This document shows, one piece after another, positions 21,782 to 33,922 of a DNA stretch of 64,000 nt. Under the pieces are notes generated by a model. That model searched no databases, had not been told where the DNA came from, and worked only from the letters and a program-made list of their open reading frames with translations. Location of the stretch: positions 248,001 through 312,000 of the forward strand of contig OX359193.1 in the NCBI GenBank assembly GCA_947172415.1. The letters are read 5' to 3'. Position 1 is the stretch's first letter. Each line of letters begins with the position of its first letter. The position numbers and the translations under genes are program-made. Origin of the DNA: Chondrosia reniformis. Its lineage: Eukaryota > Porifera > Demospongiae > Chondrillida > Chondrillidae.

Positions 21782-22213
21782 TTTTAGCTAGCCTTCGCAA
21801 TTGATACAGGGGGTTGTCTTTATCGGCTGTGGTTCAGAGTTCAACTGTTACTCTTGCTTTACTGGCCCGCTCCTCCCTTGCATGCATCCCAACGCAGTGT
21901 TCTCGGATTACAGGAGGCGGGTCTAGTGTTGAAAATTTACAATTTCCGGTATTCTTAGACTCTGATCATGAAGTGACCATAATTCCAGCATTCAAAACTG
22001 CATGAGATGATCGAAGATCATGCACATTTCATCACAGCTAAAGTGAATATCTATTTATAGAAAATCATACTTAATTTCGCTACACGACCACAACTCTGTT
22101 GTTACAAATCTGTTTTTGATGGGAACTTCAATCTTATTTGCATCACAACTAAATTCACATGTTACTTTTACTAAAACAAAATCAAAACAATATAGGCATC
22201 CCAAAATCTAAAT
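21782..22213. other. Intergenic region between CPD and the WD40 gene
   Basis: 432 bp on the same transcription unit direction (minus). It holds the WD40 promoter and the CPD 3' UTR. I see no gene and no striking repeat. Confidence 0.5.
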
Positions 22214-25114
22214 CTAAATGTCATCTTCTGAAGATTCCAAGACTGGATTTGCTCCAAAAGTAACATTCTTAGTCTTTTTAGAACGAAAACCTGGAAGCTT
22301 TAGAATACTGCTCTTAGCATTGGACGGTATTATGGGTAGTTCACTAAACTCAAGGTCTTGCTCAATATCATCACTTGGAAGGCGACTGAATCCTCTGTGT
22401 TGCACAATGCGCCTCCTGCAGCTGTTGTAACAGAGAAACGGCAACATTACCACAACTCCCACACAGACCAAAATCGTCATGACAACAAGCACTATGGCAA
22501 TGGTCATCAAAAGATGCTGTTTATTCACTCCTTCATGGAGCTCTGATAAAGGAACAGAAGTGTTGTCTGGTCGCTTAGTAACATCCCCATTTGATGTATG
22601 GGGTTCCTCGATAATCTCAGTGGTACTAGTAGTACTGTCAGCAAGAGTTGGAGAGGGATTTCCCCCGGCATTCTCAGTGGTGTCAGTAGTGTCATCAATA
22701 TCTTGGGTCTTTACTTGAGAAGTATGCACTGCACTGCTTGTTCCATTTGACAGTGTAAAGTTGACAGCAAGAGGCATCTCTTTCCCAACAGCTATCTCCA
22801 TGGTAACTGGGTGGTATCCACTAGCTGATACAGTAACACTATAGGTTCCGGGAAGCAATAACCTCCAATATTCCCCCGTCTCTGTGGATCTTATGGAATG
22901 GTGCCGACCGTCAATGTTTATAAAAGCATTTTTGATGGGACTCTGAAGATGATCCAGTACAAATCCCTTGATGCCGATATGTACCTGATTAATAAATTCC
23001 AAAAGTGGATTCCTGTTTTCATTCCAGATTCGAGGTAGTTCTCTTGCAAGAGGAAATTTAGTACAACCTTGCTCAATTGTAACCTCAAAGCAGTTTGTCT
23101 CCACATAATTGTAGTCCTGCATGCCTCCAGTAACACTGTACCACGCTGCTCCGTTTGTGATACCATCTCTAAACCCATCGCTATCTCCCGGGCATCTCTC
23201 TCCCTTCCACATGGTGGAGTGGGACTGGGAGTAGGCCAAGGAGAGAGCTACAAAAACATCGTCATCTGGTGAGGCCGTATACACAGTTCTTCCTGAGGGA
23301 GAGTTGTCATAAGGATAGTTCACTACAAGGGCTCCATTGTGAAGGTTAGCAGACAATACAAAAGGGTACTCCTTCAACCACTTTATCACTAATTTGGTCT
23401 CTTTTTGCATGTTCAGCTTTCTGTTTCCCAATCGATCTGGAAAATCTCTATTTAAATCATAATTGTTAGCATTTCCACGTCCAACTATACCGGATACATC
23501 TCCTTCTTGAGCCTTGGCGTAGCCATCAGGATTCATGGTGGGCATTATATGGATTCGAGTAGAATCAACTAGTTTGGTAACATTAGGATCAACTTTGTAG
23601 TTTTCACAGAGGTACTGGATCAAAATTAGCAGGGTTTCCCTCCCAGTGACTTCATTACCATGCATATTTCCAATGTACTTGAACTCTGGCTCTAGCGCTT
23701 CATGCTGACCCGGATTATCTGACACTTCCATTACCCAGAGAGTCCGTCCCTTGATAGATTTGCCAATACTATATAATCTGGTTATACTTGGATATCTTAT
23801 AGCCAGATCCCTCAACACTGTCTCCATCTCCTCCTGGTTGTGATGCTTGTACAAGGCAGGCTCCCAAGACCCATTAGTTCTCATAGTAAAGTTGAGGTAA
23901 ACTGGCATGTCATCTGGTACAGGTATGAAATATATACTCTCATTTAGGTATCCATCAGCGGACACAGTCACATTATAAGTACCAGGAACCAGGAGTCTCC
24001 AGTACTCTCCGTGCTCTGTTGACCGGATGGAATGGTCTATACCTTCCACATGAACACGTGCTCCAGGAACTGCTTTACCGCTCTCATCACTGACAAACCC
24101 TCTAATACCTTTGTGCACCTCCAGCATGTAGGACAACAAGGCGTTCTTGTTCCTCTCCCACTCAACTGGAAGTTGGGACGCTGGTGGGTACTTGCAACAT
24201 GACAGCTCCAAGGTTATCTCAAAGCAGTTGCTATGGAGATAGTTAAAGTCTTGCATACCTCCCGGCACATTATACCAGTGCGCTCCGTTAGTGATACCTC
24301 CTGGAAAATCATCTCCTCCATCACAGTGGATATTAGTATGCATGGTAGCATGGTTGGTGGAATACACTTGAGCCAAATGCCTGAATACAGCATCATCGGG
24401 AGATTTGCTGTATGTACCAGTCCAGGTGCGTCGGGCAGAGCTATCAAATGGATAGCTTGCCACGACTGAACCGCCATGCAAGTTGGCCGAGAGGACGAAA
24501 GGGTTGTCCACGATCCATTTCATCAACACTTCCGTTTCTGGTTGCCTAGGTCGCGGCCTGGGTGTCACGTCAAACTGGTCTGGAAAGTCACGGTTCAAAT
24601 CCACCGAGTTGGCGTTCTCCCTCCCGTGACCACGCTCACTGTCACAAGCGCCCTCCTCCGCCACCTCAAACCCGTCGGGGTTCATTGTAGGCACTATGTA
24701 TATATCTGTACTATCGATAAGTTTGGTAACAGTGTCATTTCGACCGTACTGTTCGCAGAGATAGCGAATCAATTTAACCAACATTTCTCGTCCAACCGTT
24801 TCATCTCCGTGCATGTTTCCGACATACTTGAACATAGGACGACCGAGTGGACGTGGGTCCCGCGCTCCACTCGTAATTCTCATCACCCAAATCTGTCTCT
24901 TCTTCACCGACTTCCCGATTGGGAAAGGCTTGGCAATTTCAGGATAACTAGCTCCGTAATCCGACATTAACTGAACAAGGTCGTCGTAGTTGGTGTACCT
25001 GAAACTCTGTCCTGAATGTCCATTCTGATCGCTGGCTACTGATAAAGTTATTAGAAGTACAATGACTAAAGGATAATTCGTAAATTCCATTTTTTTGTTT
25101 TCACAACTATACAC
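22214..25114 (-). CDS. Carboxypeptidase D-like, two M14 domains, single exon
   Basis: Metallocarboxypeptidase of the N/E (regulatory) subfamily that trims C-terminal Lys/Arg from processed peptides in the trans-Golgi. One 966-codon frame; the signal peptide favours the second Met at 25090 (MEFTNYPLVIVLLITLSVAS). Domain 1 (about residues 38-335) has zinc motif HGDE (H102, E105), DLNRDFPDQF and the catalytic glutamate in FEITLELSCCKYP. Domain 2 (about 430-740) has HGNE, DLNRDFPDRL and FEVTIEQGCTKFP, so both look active. Each is followed by a transthyretin-like fold (GEYWRLLVPGTYNVTVSADGY and its counterpart). A Thr/Ser-rich stalk, one membrane helix and a ~70-residue cytosolic tail finish the protein. 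Vertebrate and fly CPD have three domains, the third inactive; here only two exist. It is intronless among intron-rich neighbours. Confidence 0.92.
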   Translation of the reverse strand: MYSCENKKMEFTNYPLVIVLLITLSVASDQNGHSGQSFRYTNYDDLVQLMSDYGASYPEIAKPFPIGKSVKKRQIWVMRITSGARDPRPLGRPMFKYVGNMHGDETVGREMLVKLIRYLCEQYGRNDTVTKLIDSTDIYIVPTMNPDGFEVAEEGACDSERGHGRENANSVDLNRDFPDQFDVTPRPRPRQPETEVLMKWIVDNPFVLSANLHGGSVVASYPFDSSARRTWTGTYSKSPDDAVFRHLAQVYSTNHATMHTNIHCDGGDDFPGGITNGAHWYNVPGGMQDFNYLHSNCFEITLELSCCKYPPASQLPVEWERNKNALLSYMLEVHKGIRGFVSDESGKAVPGARVHVEGIDHSIRSTEHGEYWRLLVPGTYNVTVSADGYLNESIYFIPVPDDMPVYLNFTMRTNGSWEPALYKHHNQEEMETVLRDLAIRYPSITRLYSIGKSIKGRTLWVMEVSDNPGQHEALEPEFKYIGNMHGNEVTGRETLLILIQYLCENYKVDPNVTKLVDSTRIHIMPTMNPDGYAKAQEGDVSGIVGRGNANNYDLNRDFPDRLGNRKLNMQKETKLVIKWLKEYPFVLSANLHNGALVVNYPYDNSPSGRTVYTASPDDDVFVALSLAYSQSHSTMWKGERCPGDSDGFRDGITNGAAWYSVTGGMQDYNYVETNCFEVTIEQGCTKFPLARELPRIWNENRNPLLEFINQVHIGIKGFVLDHLQSPIKNAFINIDGRHHSIRSTETGEYWRLLLPGTYSVTVSASGYHPVTMEIAVGKEMPLAVNFTLSNGTSSAVHTSQVKTQDIDDTTDTTENAGGNPSPTLADSTTSTTEIIEEPHTSNGDVTKRPDNTSVPLSELHEGVNKQHLLMTIAIVLVVMTILVCVGVVVMLPFLCYNSCRRRIVQHRGFSRLPSDDIEQDLEFSELPIIPSNAKSSILKLPGFRSKKTKNVTFGANPVLESSEDDI

Positions 25115-25300
25115 TATTAATTTATATATGAATCTAGCCGTTAAAATAATATAAATTCCACTAATTATTACCTATAGGTAACTAATATTATTGTTCTATT
25201 GTCCTGTAAACGAAGTTGGCACTTGATTGGAAAAGGAAATAGCGCTAGAGAATGTTATACTACCTCTCAGGGAGAAGGTGAAAGAAGCCCAAAGTCAGTA

Positions 25301-28300
25301 ATGACCACACAGAGAGCGGTAGATGTTCTAGAAAAGTGCAAGATTGAGGTAAGTTACTTGAGAGCGAGGTAACTGTTTGATCTGTAAGCGAAATGGGCAA
25401 GGTACGCCCGCTTCCTGGGTTTTACCTTTTGATCTATTTCGCGCTCTTTGCAAAAGTCCTAATTTTGGTCGCAAATTGCTAATTAACAATAAGACTAAAC
25501 AACATACTAGCGTAGCGCTTACGGTTTGTTTAATGTGTGTAGGCGAAGCGTCTGGTCGGGTACAGTACAGCAGTAAGAAGACTTCACTGGTCGCACTCCT
25601 GCGTCGTCTCTTTCTGTGGTAAGCGAAACTGATCATGAACTACCTGAAAATGTACTTTTAGCATATACATATATTTAGCGAATGATTTTGTTATTTTTAT
25701 AATTTCACTTGTGACAACACATTACTGCTATTTCACGATCACTGATATGCACCTGTATCCACTGTATACTTAACTACCTTCTGGCATATCATACTATCCG
25801 GTGGCCTAGTTTTCTAATTAAGGAGCATAAGTCAGTTCAACCAATTGTGTGATCTAGTTGTCTTTCCCACGCTCTTCTTCATGCTTCATGCAAGTACTGT
25901 TGAGCTAGAGATGAATTTAATGTGTTGATGCAACCTCTTCCTGGATTAGTGAAAGAGGTTATGTATAACTTGGCATCTTGGAATTACTGCTTTGACTATA
26001 TAGAGCATGTATTGAGCTGATTGACCAACTGTTATAGGACACAAACTGGAAGAGACGGAGCCATTTTTGCAAAATAGTTTGTTATAAATCAGTGGATACG
26101 CATTATTAGCATGTGAAAGTGAATATACAGAGTATTTATACATTAAAATTAGTTTATTTTTAAATTATAGATGTGTGAGAAATATAACAGTCAGTCATTC
26201 AATGCATCTCAAAATACTAAGATATTCAGTTTGAAATTGTCACATAGAAACAGCTACTTCCAAACTAATACTCTTTCAAATCACAGATATATACCTTGTC
26301 TAATTACACAAAATTGAAAAGATATACCTCTTTAAGGCCATTGCAGCTCTTTATTGTTTCATCAGTGGCTCAAGGATCCTGGTATCTACTCTCAAATAGT
26401 TGGAGTTTAGCTATATACAAAGGGTTTGCTGTATACTACTCAAGTTGTGTACTAATTTTTGAGTTGGAAGTGCTGTCCAATGAACCAATGAACTTAAAAT
26501 CAAACGAGTCACTGAACAGTAACACTGGAAAATGAAAGTGGCAAATCTTCCATCTCATCTTTGACACTCTCTACTCATGAAATTGAATTACCTTGACCAC
26601 AGATCATGAAGTAATATGTGTGTCAGTAATTGTTGACTTTTCATATATACACTGTACATATGGATGGAGATGTCTACCTGACTTGATTTTGTACATTCTA
26701 ACAAGTAGTCACTTGGAGGTGGAAACACACTTGAGTGTGTAGATTCAGTAGGGGTGGAAAACTGAAGTATCAATCTACATAGTTTCACTGTTGAAGTAAT
26801 GGATGGATGGAGAGAGCTCCCTTCATTAAATCACCTTCAATTCAGGTCAATGTGTATACACACTGGTCACTTGAAGGAGTTCCTAATTACTGTGAATTCA
26901 GGATATTGTCTTTATGATGCAATTGACTAGATATGTAATTCTACATAATCATAAAATGCTAGGTCTGCTAGTCTGTGCCAATGTGTACAAGTGTCAGATT
27001 AGGTCTGTTTGTATATAAATGTATACTATATACAGTATACTAATCTCCACGTCTTGCGCAATGACACACCAATCTAGTTCTTTACTGCTTATTGTAATTC
27101 TCTTTTGAGACACCTAAAGGGAGTCCTGTGAAACATAATTACATGCGCACAACAGTCAGTGGTTGGCTGTGTGAGTGAACACAGAGCTCTAGTAGAGCAA
27201 CCCTTTAAAGATATAACCATCAATTCAACCATGAAATAAAGAGTTGAATTCATATGAAATGTTGTCATCACTTGTGTAGAATGGCAAATGCATGCCATGT
27301 GTTGAGTTGTTGATTGAATATGTCATCTTTTCCTTTCTTCAGCTGCAGTTGAGGAAGTAGTTTCATTTGGTGTCAGGAAGAAGTTCCAGACCTCGTTGCC
27401 GTCCTGGTTGGGCAGCCCCCAACCTCCTTCTGTTTTGATCCTCAAGCACTTGGCACTCGAGCAACACAATGAACTAGCTAGCAAATTGTGGAAGAAGGCA
27501 GCTGAAGAAAGTAAGAAGTTGAGAGACCATAACGAGTCTGATAACGGCAAGGGTTCACATCCAGCTCAGCTGGTCTTGGAGGAGAAGATCATCTGGGTCA
27601 AAGTGGCATTGTTGGAGAGAATTCTTTTGGACTATATAGAGTTGCTAGCATTGCAACAAAGGTAAGTGGCTCTTGAAAAGGGGACATTCCTGTTAATTAA
27701 CTAATTATGCTAATAATTAATTACACATTTCCCTTTTATTGTAATTTTCCTTGCTCCTGCTGCTTTAATTGACATTAGTTGACAGACATACAATGAAATA
27801 TTTCCACACACACTGTATCTCAATGTACACATACGTCTGCTTTCAGGACGTTCTATACCAGCAGCTCCATAATCGGTGACCCTGTTCAATCAGACATCTT
27901 TCAGAACCTCCTGGCCGGACCCATGGTTATCAGGATCACTAAAGTGAAGACGGCAGATGCCTCCTTCATGAGCCCCTCCCCCTACGAGCTGGTTCACAGA
28001 CATAGGTTAGCTGCTATTACCTTACACATCTCTATCAGAACATTGTGTGCATTTAGATTAACTGATTTTCTTCATAAAAATTGTCTAAAGGATAAAATAT
28101 GTACTTTACTGTAGTGCTTTTGACAAGAAGAAGAAAGCTCCAGGTACCAGGTACCCGGACCTAGACCTGAATGATGAGATGGATCTGTGGAGTCACGTCA
28201 AATCATTGTATCAGACTTCAAATGCTACCTGTCTCTTTGGAAAGAACAATATATTAATGAAATTGGTGAGGATTAGTGTACTAGTGAATGTGAAATATTT

Positions 28301-28321
28301 GGCTCTATATACATAATACAG

Positions 28322-28359
<38 letters not shown>

Positions 28360-31300
28360 TAGACAGACAGACAGATAGATAGATGGACAGACAGATAGAC
28401 AGACAGATAGATAGATAGACAGACAGATAGATAGACAGACAGATAGATAGACAGACAGATAGACAGACAGACAGATAGACAGACAGATAGACAGACAGAC
28501 AGATAGATATTTTAGTTAATGTTACAGTTGCCATTAAACTGTCTCTGCTTGCGGTACCTCCCTCCTTATCCTCCCCTCTCAGACCAGTCCTAGCCACCCC
28601 AGATTCACGCCAGGCTATCTCTCACTGCACAAGACCTACCTAGATGGTGTTGAACTGAAGTGGATTCCGGTGGACATGCTCAACTCCACACAAGATGACC
28701 CTTCAATGGAGCCAGCCATCAGGTCTGTTTAAAGAGAAGTTGCCATAGCAACTTGTCATTGGTGTATTCAAAGAGCTATCTTTTGATGCAGGGAGTCTTT
28801 AAAGTATGTGATGACTATCAAATTGGAGAAGGAGATTGTTCACATTCATTGTCACAGATCTTCAGGTGGGCCAACATGTAGTTGGGAATGCTGAAGATGA
28901 CCTTTGACCTTTGACCTCTCTAGAAAGCCAATACTTTATGATATTCGTGGGCTTTGATGGGATTGCAAAACCTCCTCTAATATTTCATCATCAGAGTACT
29001 CTACTTAATCTGCTGGAGTGTATTGACAATGGTCTCCTTCCCCAAGGCTGCCTGGAGCCTCCTGTGTGGTTCCTAAAGAATCAGATTGGAGGTACTGTGT
29101 GTGACAGTTGACATTTTATTGCTATACAATTGCTTTCGTATATCTCATAAGTGTGTATGTACTGTAAAACCCTTAATAATAACGTCCATTAAATTTAGCA
29201 TTTTGTTGTAAATACTTGCTCCACACTACTGCACATGCGTAATATTAAACATTTTAACGACCATAAATGTTAGCGAATGATATCGCATCGCTAATTATGC
29301 TAATATTAATGGCGCACTAATATTAAGGGTTTTACAGTATGTGGCGTTGTCCAGTGAAACTGCTGTATAGCTGTGTCATTATGATTCCAGTTTACCCTCA
29401 GATACTTATATAGTTGCTAGGTGACATGGTAAGGTTGCTAGGTGACATGGTAAGGTTGCTAGGTGATTATTGATCCTGCCATTTAGTGTCTCCAGTGGAT
29501 GGACCTGAGGGGGAGGAGCTTAAGGAGCCATGGAACCAAGTCTTTCACATCCGTACAGTCTACAAGCAACTACAGGATGAACCACTTTTAAACTCCAACT
29601 ACAAAAGTATGACTCCAAATGGCCTCCATTGCTAGTACCTCTGTATCATCACTTCAGTTGTTGTTGAAAGTATATATTTAGAGAGTGAGTGTGTTCTATT
29701 TTAAAGGTCTAGAGATGACTGAAGAAGATTTGGAGTCCATTAAGAGGGTTGGTATGCAAGATTGGAAAGCTGACAGCGAAAGTGAGGAAGATGCTCCACA
29801 CCCAACTACCCCAGAGCGGCCGCACATACAAGCCATGCTAAAGGCTAAAAGAGCTGTCAACAGGTAGCTAATAGACTTTGGGTGTGATACTACTCTTCAG
29901 CCCTCCATTTTGTACTGTTCTAGAGAGAGACTGGTGGACTTTCAAAACAAAGTTTCAAAACCTCTGATTGCGACTTATTTTTATAACTGTAAGTACAATT
30001 TATATGTACAAACTGTTTGTAGTACTAATGAAGATTCTGTTTGAGTGAGTGTGTACTATATTCATCATCTAAAGGGCTCTCCTATTGTCGACACATTTCA
30101 AAGGCTAGAAGTAGGGTCACACACATGCTTAATCCAGACTTGACCCCGCCCCTGCCAGTTGAAGGGGCACGCCCACTTTCTAAGGAAGAATGGGGGGAAG
30201 TCAAGATCAGTACCAATGTGAGTGCATACATATAGTGGTTGTTTAATGTGGTATTTTAACAGGAGAGTGTTGCCACACTCCCTTAGGAAGCTGACTGGAG
30301 AGAGTTACATGAAAAGATCTATTTGGGAGGAGTGGATGAAGATATCAGGAGAGAGGTAACTGTGATCCATTCCATTCCTTTGGCTCCACCTTCTGCCACG
30401 CCCCCATTTGGCTCCACCCCGGTCACACCCCCTTTGGCCGTCTCCTATCTCATCTCCCCTGATCATCACTTTTTCATTCCTTAATTGATGGGCTGTGTTC
30501 CCTTTGTAGGTGTGGCCGTACCTCTTGGGCGTGTACCCTCATGGTTGTGGGGATACTGTTAAGGAGGAGATGAAACGGGAATGCTCGGAGACATTTGAGA
30601 AGCAGCTCTCATCATGGCAAGTCTTAGAAACGGTTCACTTGAAACTGAAGGAGCTCTTGAGGAAGAGAACAGAAATCTCAGCAAGCACTGAAAGTACTGA
30701 CGGAGGTTCCTCCAGTACCCTGTACGACCAATCAGTTAATGGTAGACCTCATTTAGAGATCTCCGATAGAACAGATGGAGTAACTGGGAGCGGAAGCTAC
30801 ATTACTAATGGAAATGGCACAGTCACCATGGGAGACCATTTTGTGACTAATGGAATCCATGATGTCATTGATGGTGAAGGGGATTCCCCTATAAAAGACC
30901 AGCTGTGTACTCAAGACAACCACCTAATGGAGAGCAATGGAAGTGTGAAAACAGGGATGGTGCAAAGTATTCAATCTCACAAAGAAGAAATGGCTGCTTC
31001 TAAGAAGAAGGAGAAAGAAACAAAATTTAGAGCTGAGATTTGTACACTATTTGAAGAGTTGCCTGTTGAGCTGCAGTCTGTCCTGAAGTGTGAAGAGGAT
31101 AATGGAGGCCTGTGGAATTTTCAAAAGTTTTTTGATGTAAGCTAAATTTGTTGGCCTGTTCTGTGGTTCAAGCTGCCAGTCTTGTTGTTCAGCTTCCAGC
31201 TGTTCAGTATCTAATGGCTCAGCTAACCAACATTGATAAAGATGTCCGAAGGTGTGACAGGGACTTTCCCTACTTTCAAAAGGAGGAAAATCTCACTAAA

Positions 31301-32442
31301 GTTCGAAACATAGTTGCAACGTAAGAGGATCTTTGTAGTCAATTCCGTGTTCTTCTTGTGAATGTCTCTTATCTTATGCACGTAGCTATTGCTGGGTGTA
31401 TCAGGACCTTGGTGGCTACGTCCAGGGAATGTGTGACATACTGTCACCACTCTTAGTGACAATGGATGACTGTATGTGATATACATATTGTCACTTTTTG
31501 TCATTCTTGCATTGTATGAAATGTGAACCCTCTTCATATAGGTTGCTTAACATACAAGTGCTTTGCGGTAGTGATGGATCGAATGAAAGACCACTTTCCT
31601 CCAAATCTTGGTGTAACTGACAAAATGAGAAATTTGAGGGCTTTAGCAGAAGTAAGCATTTGTGTTTCATATCTGACATTAAAAGTTAGTGAGACTAGAC
31701 ACTGTTATGTCTCCTTTATGGATAGGTACTGGAACCAGAGTTCTTTCAGCACTTGAGCCAGTTCACTGCTGGGGAAGATTTCCTCTTTGTCTACCGATGG
31801 TTTCTGCTGGACTTTAAAAGAGGTAGTTGTCATTAAAAGCTGTTTTGATACAGAATTTCAAAGCACTGGTGGTGATTTCTGTAGAGTTCAATTATTGTGA
31901 TCTCTTCCGACTTTGGGAGACTATCTGGTCTGCTGGATATTGTGCAACAAGTCTATTTCAAGAATTCCTAGCTCTTGCACTCATCAAACATTACATGTAA
32001 GCTATTATCACATGACAGTCATGTGCTGGTCACATGACACATTTGCCTGTATACATTTAGGGCTGTAATACTAAGCAGTCAAATGGATATGAATGAGATG
32101 CTGCAGCTGTTTAACAGTGAGTATTTGAGATGGCTCATTTTACAGAATTCAAATGTTAGATATACCATGCGTCAATTACAATTCTTGTTTTTATGAAACT
32201 AGTCACTGTTATTTTTTAGCATAAAAGTTAGTTAATTTAGAACCTTGGGTTAATTTGATTGTATCTGAGTTTCTATATAAATTATAAAACAAATATATTT
32301 GTTGTTATTCACATTACAAATGTACCCTCCTGTTTGTTCAGATTTGGCTAACAAGGGACACGAAGGAAATATGCTGGTGATTTTGAAGCAGACACAATCT
32401 CTCATCCGCGATGTGTTTGTCAAGTTTGTAAAAAAAGATTAA
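25301..32442 (+). CDS. SGSM1/2-type RUN and TBC domain protein (Rab GAP)
   Basis: Small G protein signalling modulator; vertebrate members bind RAP and RAB proteins and have Rab GAP activity. Exons: 25301-25348, 25543-25618, 27343-27661, 27847-28005, 28115-28265, 28583-28722, 28792-28865, 28924-29091, 29487-29606, 29707-29863, 29924-29988, 30075-30217, 30287-30355, 30510-31136, 31208-31320 (or from 31193), 31386-31471, 31542-31651, 31726-31822, 31885-31996, 32061-32116, 32342-32442; about 996 residues. RUN part: VVSFCAAVEEVV and [11 protein letters not shown]. Rab-binding part: [28 protein letters not shown] part: FYNWLSYCRH, the arginine finger in [18 protein letters not shown] with the glutamine finger, and [11 protein letters not shown]. 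Exon 2 was found by phase and the SFCAAVE junction. The start codon is 186 bp from the divergent CPD frame. Confidence 0.9.
28321..28507. repeat. GACA/GATA tetranucleotide microsatellite
   Basis: About 185 bp of interspersed GACA and GATA units in an SGSM intron, some 75 bp upstream of the exon at 28583. Confidence 0.97.
29160..29339. mobile_element. MITE-like element with CTGTAAAACCCTTAATA terminal inverted repeats
   Basis: Inverted termini CTGTAAAACCCTTAATA and TATTAAGGGTTTTACAG flanked on both sides by TA, consistent with a TA target-site duplication (Tc1/mariner-like). Interior 140 bp is non-coding and partly self-complementary. It sits in an SGSM intron. Confidence 0.8.
29411..29466. 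repeat. 21-bp tandem repeat in SGSM intron
   Basis: Two and a half copies of TTGCTAGGTGACATGGTAAGG just before the exon at 29487. Confidence 0.85.
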
Positions 32443-32508
32443 ATTTTCTAAAATTTACTTTCAATTGGTCATGAATTTCTGTAAATGTATGTATATATGG
32501 ATAATAAT

Positions 32509-33786
32509 TTATTCATCTTCATTCAATTTTTCATTAATGTTATCTGAGATGGTCTGAAAGTACTTCATTTTTGCTAAAATGTCATTTGCATGTTCATACT
32601 GGTTTTCCTGGAACGCACGTGAAAGCTCCATCTCTAATTCCTCAATTGCCTCTACAATTGAAATGATAAAATTAAGTGTGTTACAATAACTTGTACATAT
32701 GTATATACATACCAGTTAATTTATATGCAAGCAACAGGTTGTAACTGTTCAAATAATTAGGAAGAGATGCATGAAAAATCTAAGATACCATTTTCCTACA
32801 TGCTATATGCCTATTCTGTAAAAGAGCCTATAGGGCAACTAAACCTGAAGAGAGCTTTGGATGAGGATACAGGAGTCTTTCCTTCCTTCCTTCTTCTCCA
32901 TTATTATCTATTATTACATGGTATTTCAGTGTAATACTAGTACTGACTTGTATTGTCTTCTTTCATCTGATGCAGTCTCTCTCTGTCATCAGTTATGTCA
33001 ATATCTTCGTTGATTTGCATGACAGTTGCCAGAAAGTTGTGATCACAATCTCCCCCATGTGACATCTTCACAGCCACTCCTTCCAGTTGAAGCTGAAGGG
33101 TGCAAGCAGTTATTCAATTGAGGTAGACGGTGAATGACAGTGCAGCAATGCAGCTGAACTTATTGCATAACTCTGTAACTCACCAAGTACAAGGCTCGCG
33201 CATAAGGCTTCCTTAAAGTAGTGAAAGCTTTGTTTATTAACGAAGACTGCTCAGCAGCAAACTGCAGTTCCTTCTAGATTGAGCAACAAAGATGGCTCAT
33301 ATACATTTAACCCCGCCCCCTCACGACCAACTGCAGTGACTATATACAAAAATTTAATATAAATCGTCCATAACGGTTCTGTAACGTACGTTAGATTTCT
33401 GTGCGTACTTGTCAGGATGTAAGAGAGATTGCAACTTGAGAAATGTCTGTTTTAGTGGCTTTCCATCGATATGAAAGCTTCTGGAGCTAGTAAGAACAAA
33501 AGTGACACGATCAGTCCTAGTTACGTCTGTCCTATAGTGCATACCAGCCTAGGACTTGAAAGTAGTCACGTCCGGAAGGAGGCAAAACAACTCGCTCCTC
33601 GCAATCGCAGAAGAATTGGTCGCTTGTGGTTTTGTCGACATTCAACAGTTCTCTACTGCATTTCCAGCATACCGCATTCGAATGCCCTCTCAGTTGCGTG
33701 CATTTGAAGTTTCTCATGCTGGTATTCCGAGCTATTCTAGTGAAGCTACCAATGGCCAGGCCCATTGTCAATCCACTGGCGGCCAT
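32509..33786 (-). CDS. HSCB: HSCB, mitochondrial Fe-S cluster J-domain co-chaperone
   Basis: Brings ISCU to the HSPA9 chaperone in iron-sulphur cluster transfer. Exons: 33786-33545, 33486-33390, 33273-33184, 33092-32948, 32651-32509; 717 nt, 238 residues. The N terminus resembles a mitochondrial presequence (MAASGLTMGLAIGSFTRIAR) and is followed by the zinc-binding cysteines of animal HSCB: CWKC and, unusually, CDC rather than CxxC. The J domain contains RDYFQVLGCSRSF and the essential HPD (LLHPDKYAQKS). The C-terminal three-helix ISCU-binding domain includes LRKPYARALYLLQLEG, FLATVMQINEDI and AKMKYFQTI. The stop is 66 bp from the convergent SGSM stop. Confidence 0.92.
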
Positions 33787-33922
33787 TTTTTCAAAGGCGT
33801 CTTAATGCCAAATATGGTATGTAGATTTTATTAAATACATAGTTCAGTGCGGAAATTGAAAAAAAAAGTTTCCATGGTGAAATGAATGAAATAAGCACCT
33901 TTGGCCTATGAATCAAACTACA

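Noticed and set aside
24476-24970. 164-codon plus-strand frame
   Set aside because: Antisense shadow of the carboxypeptidase D frame.
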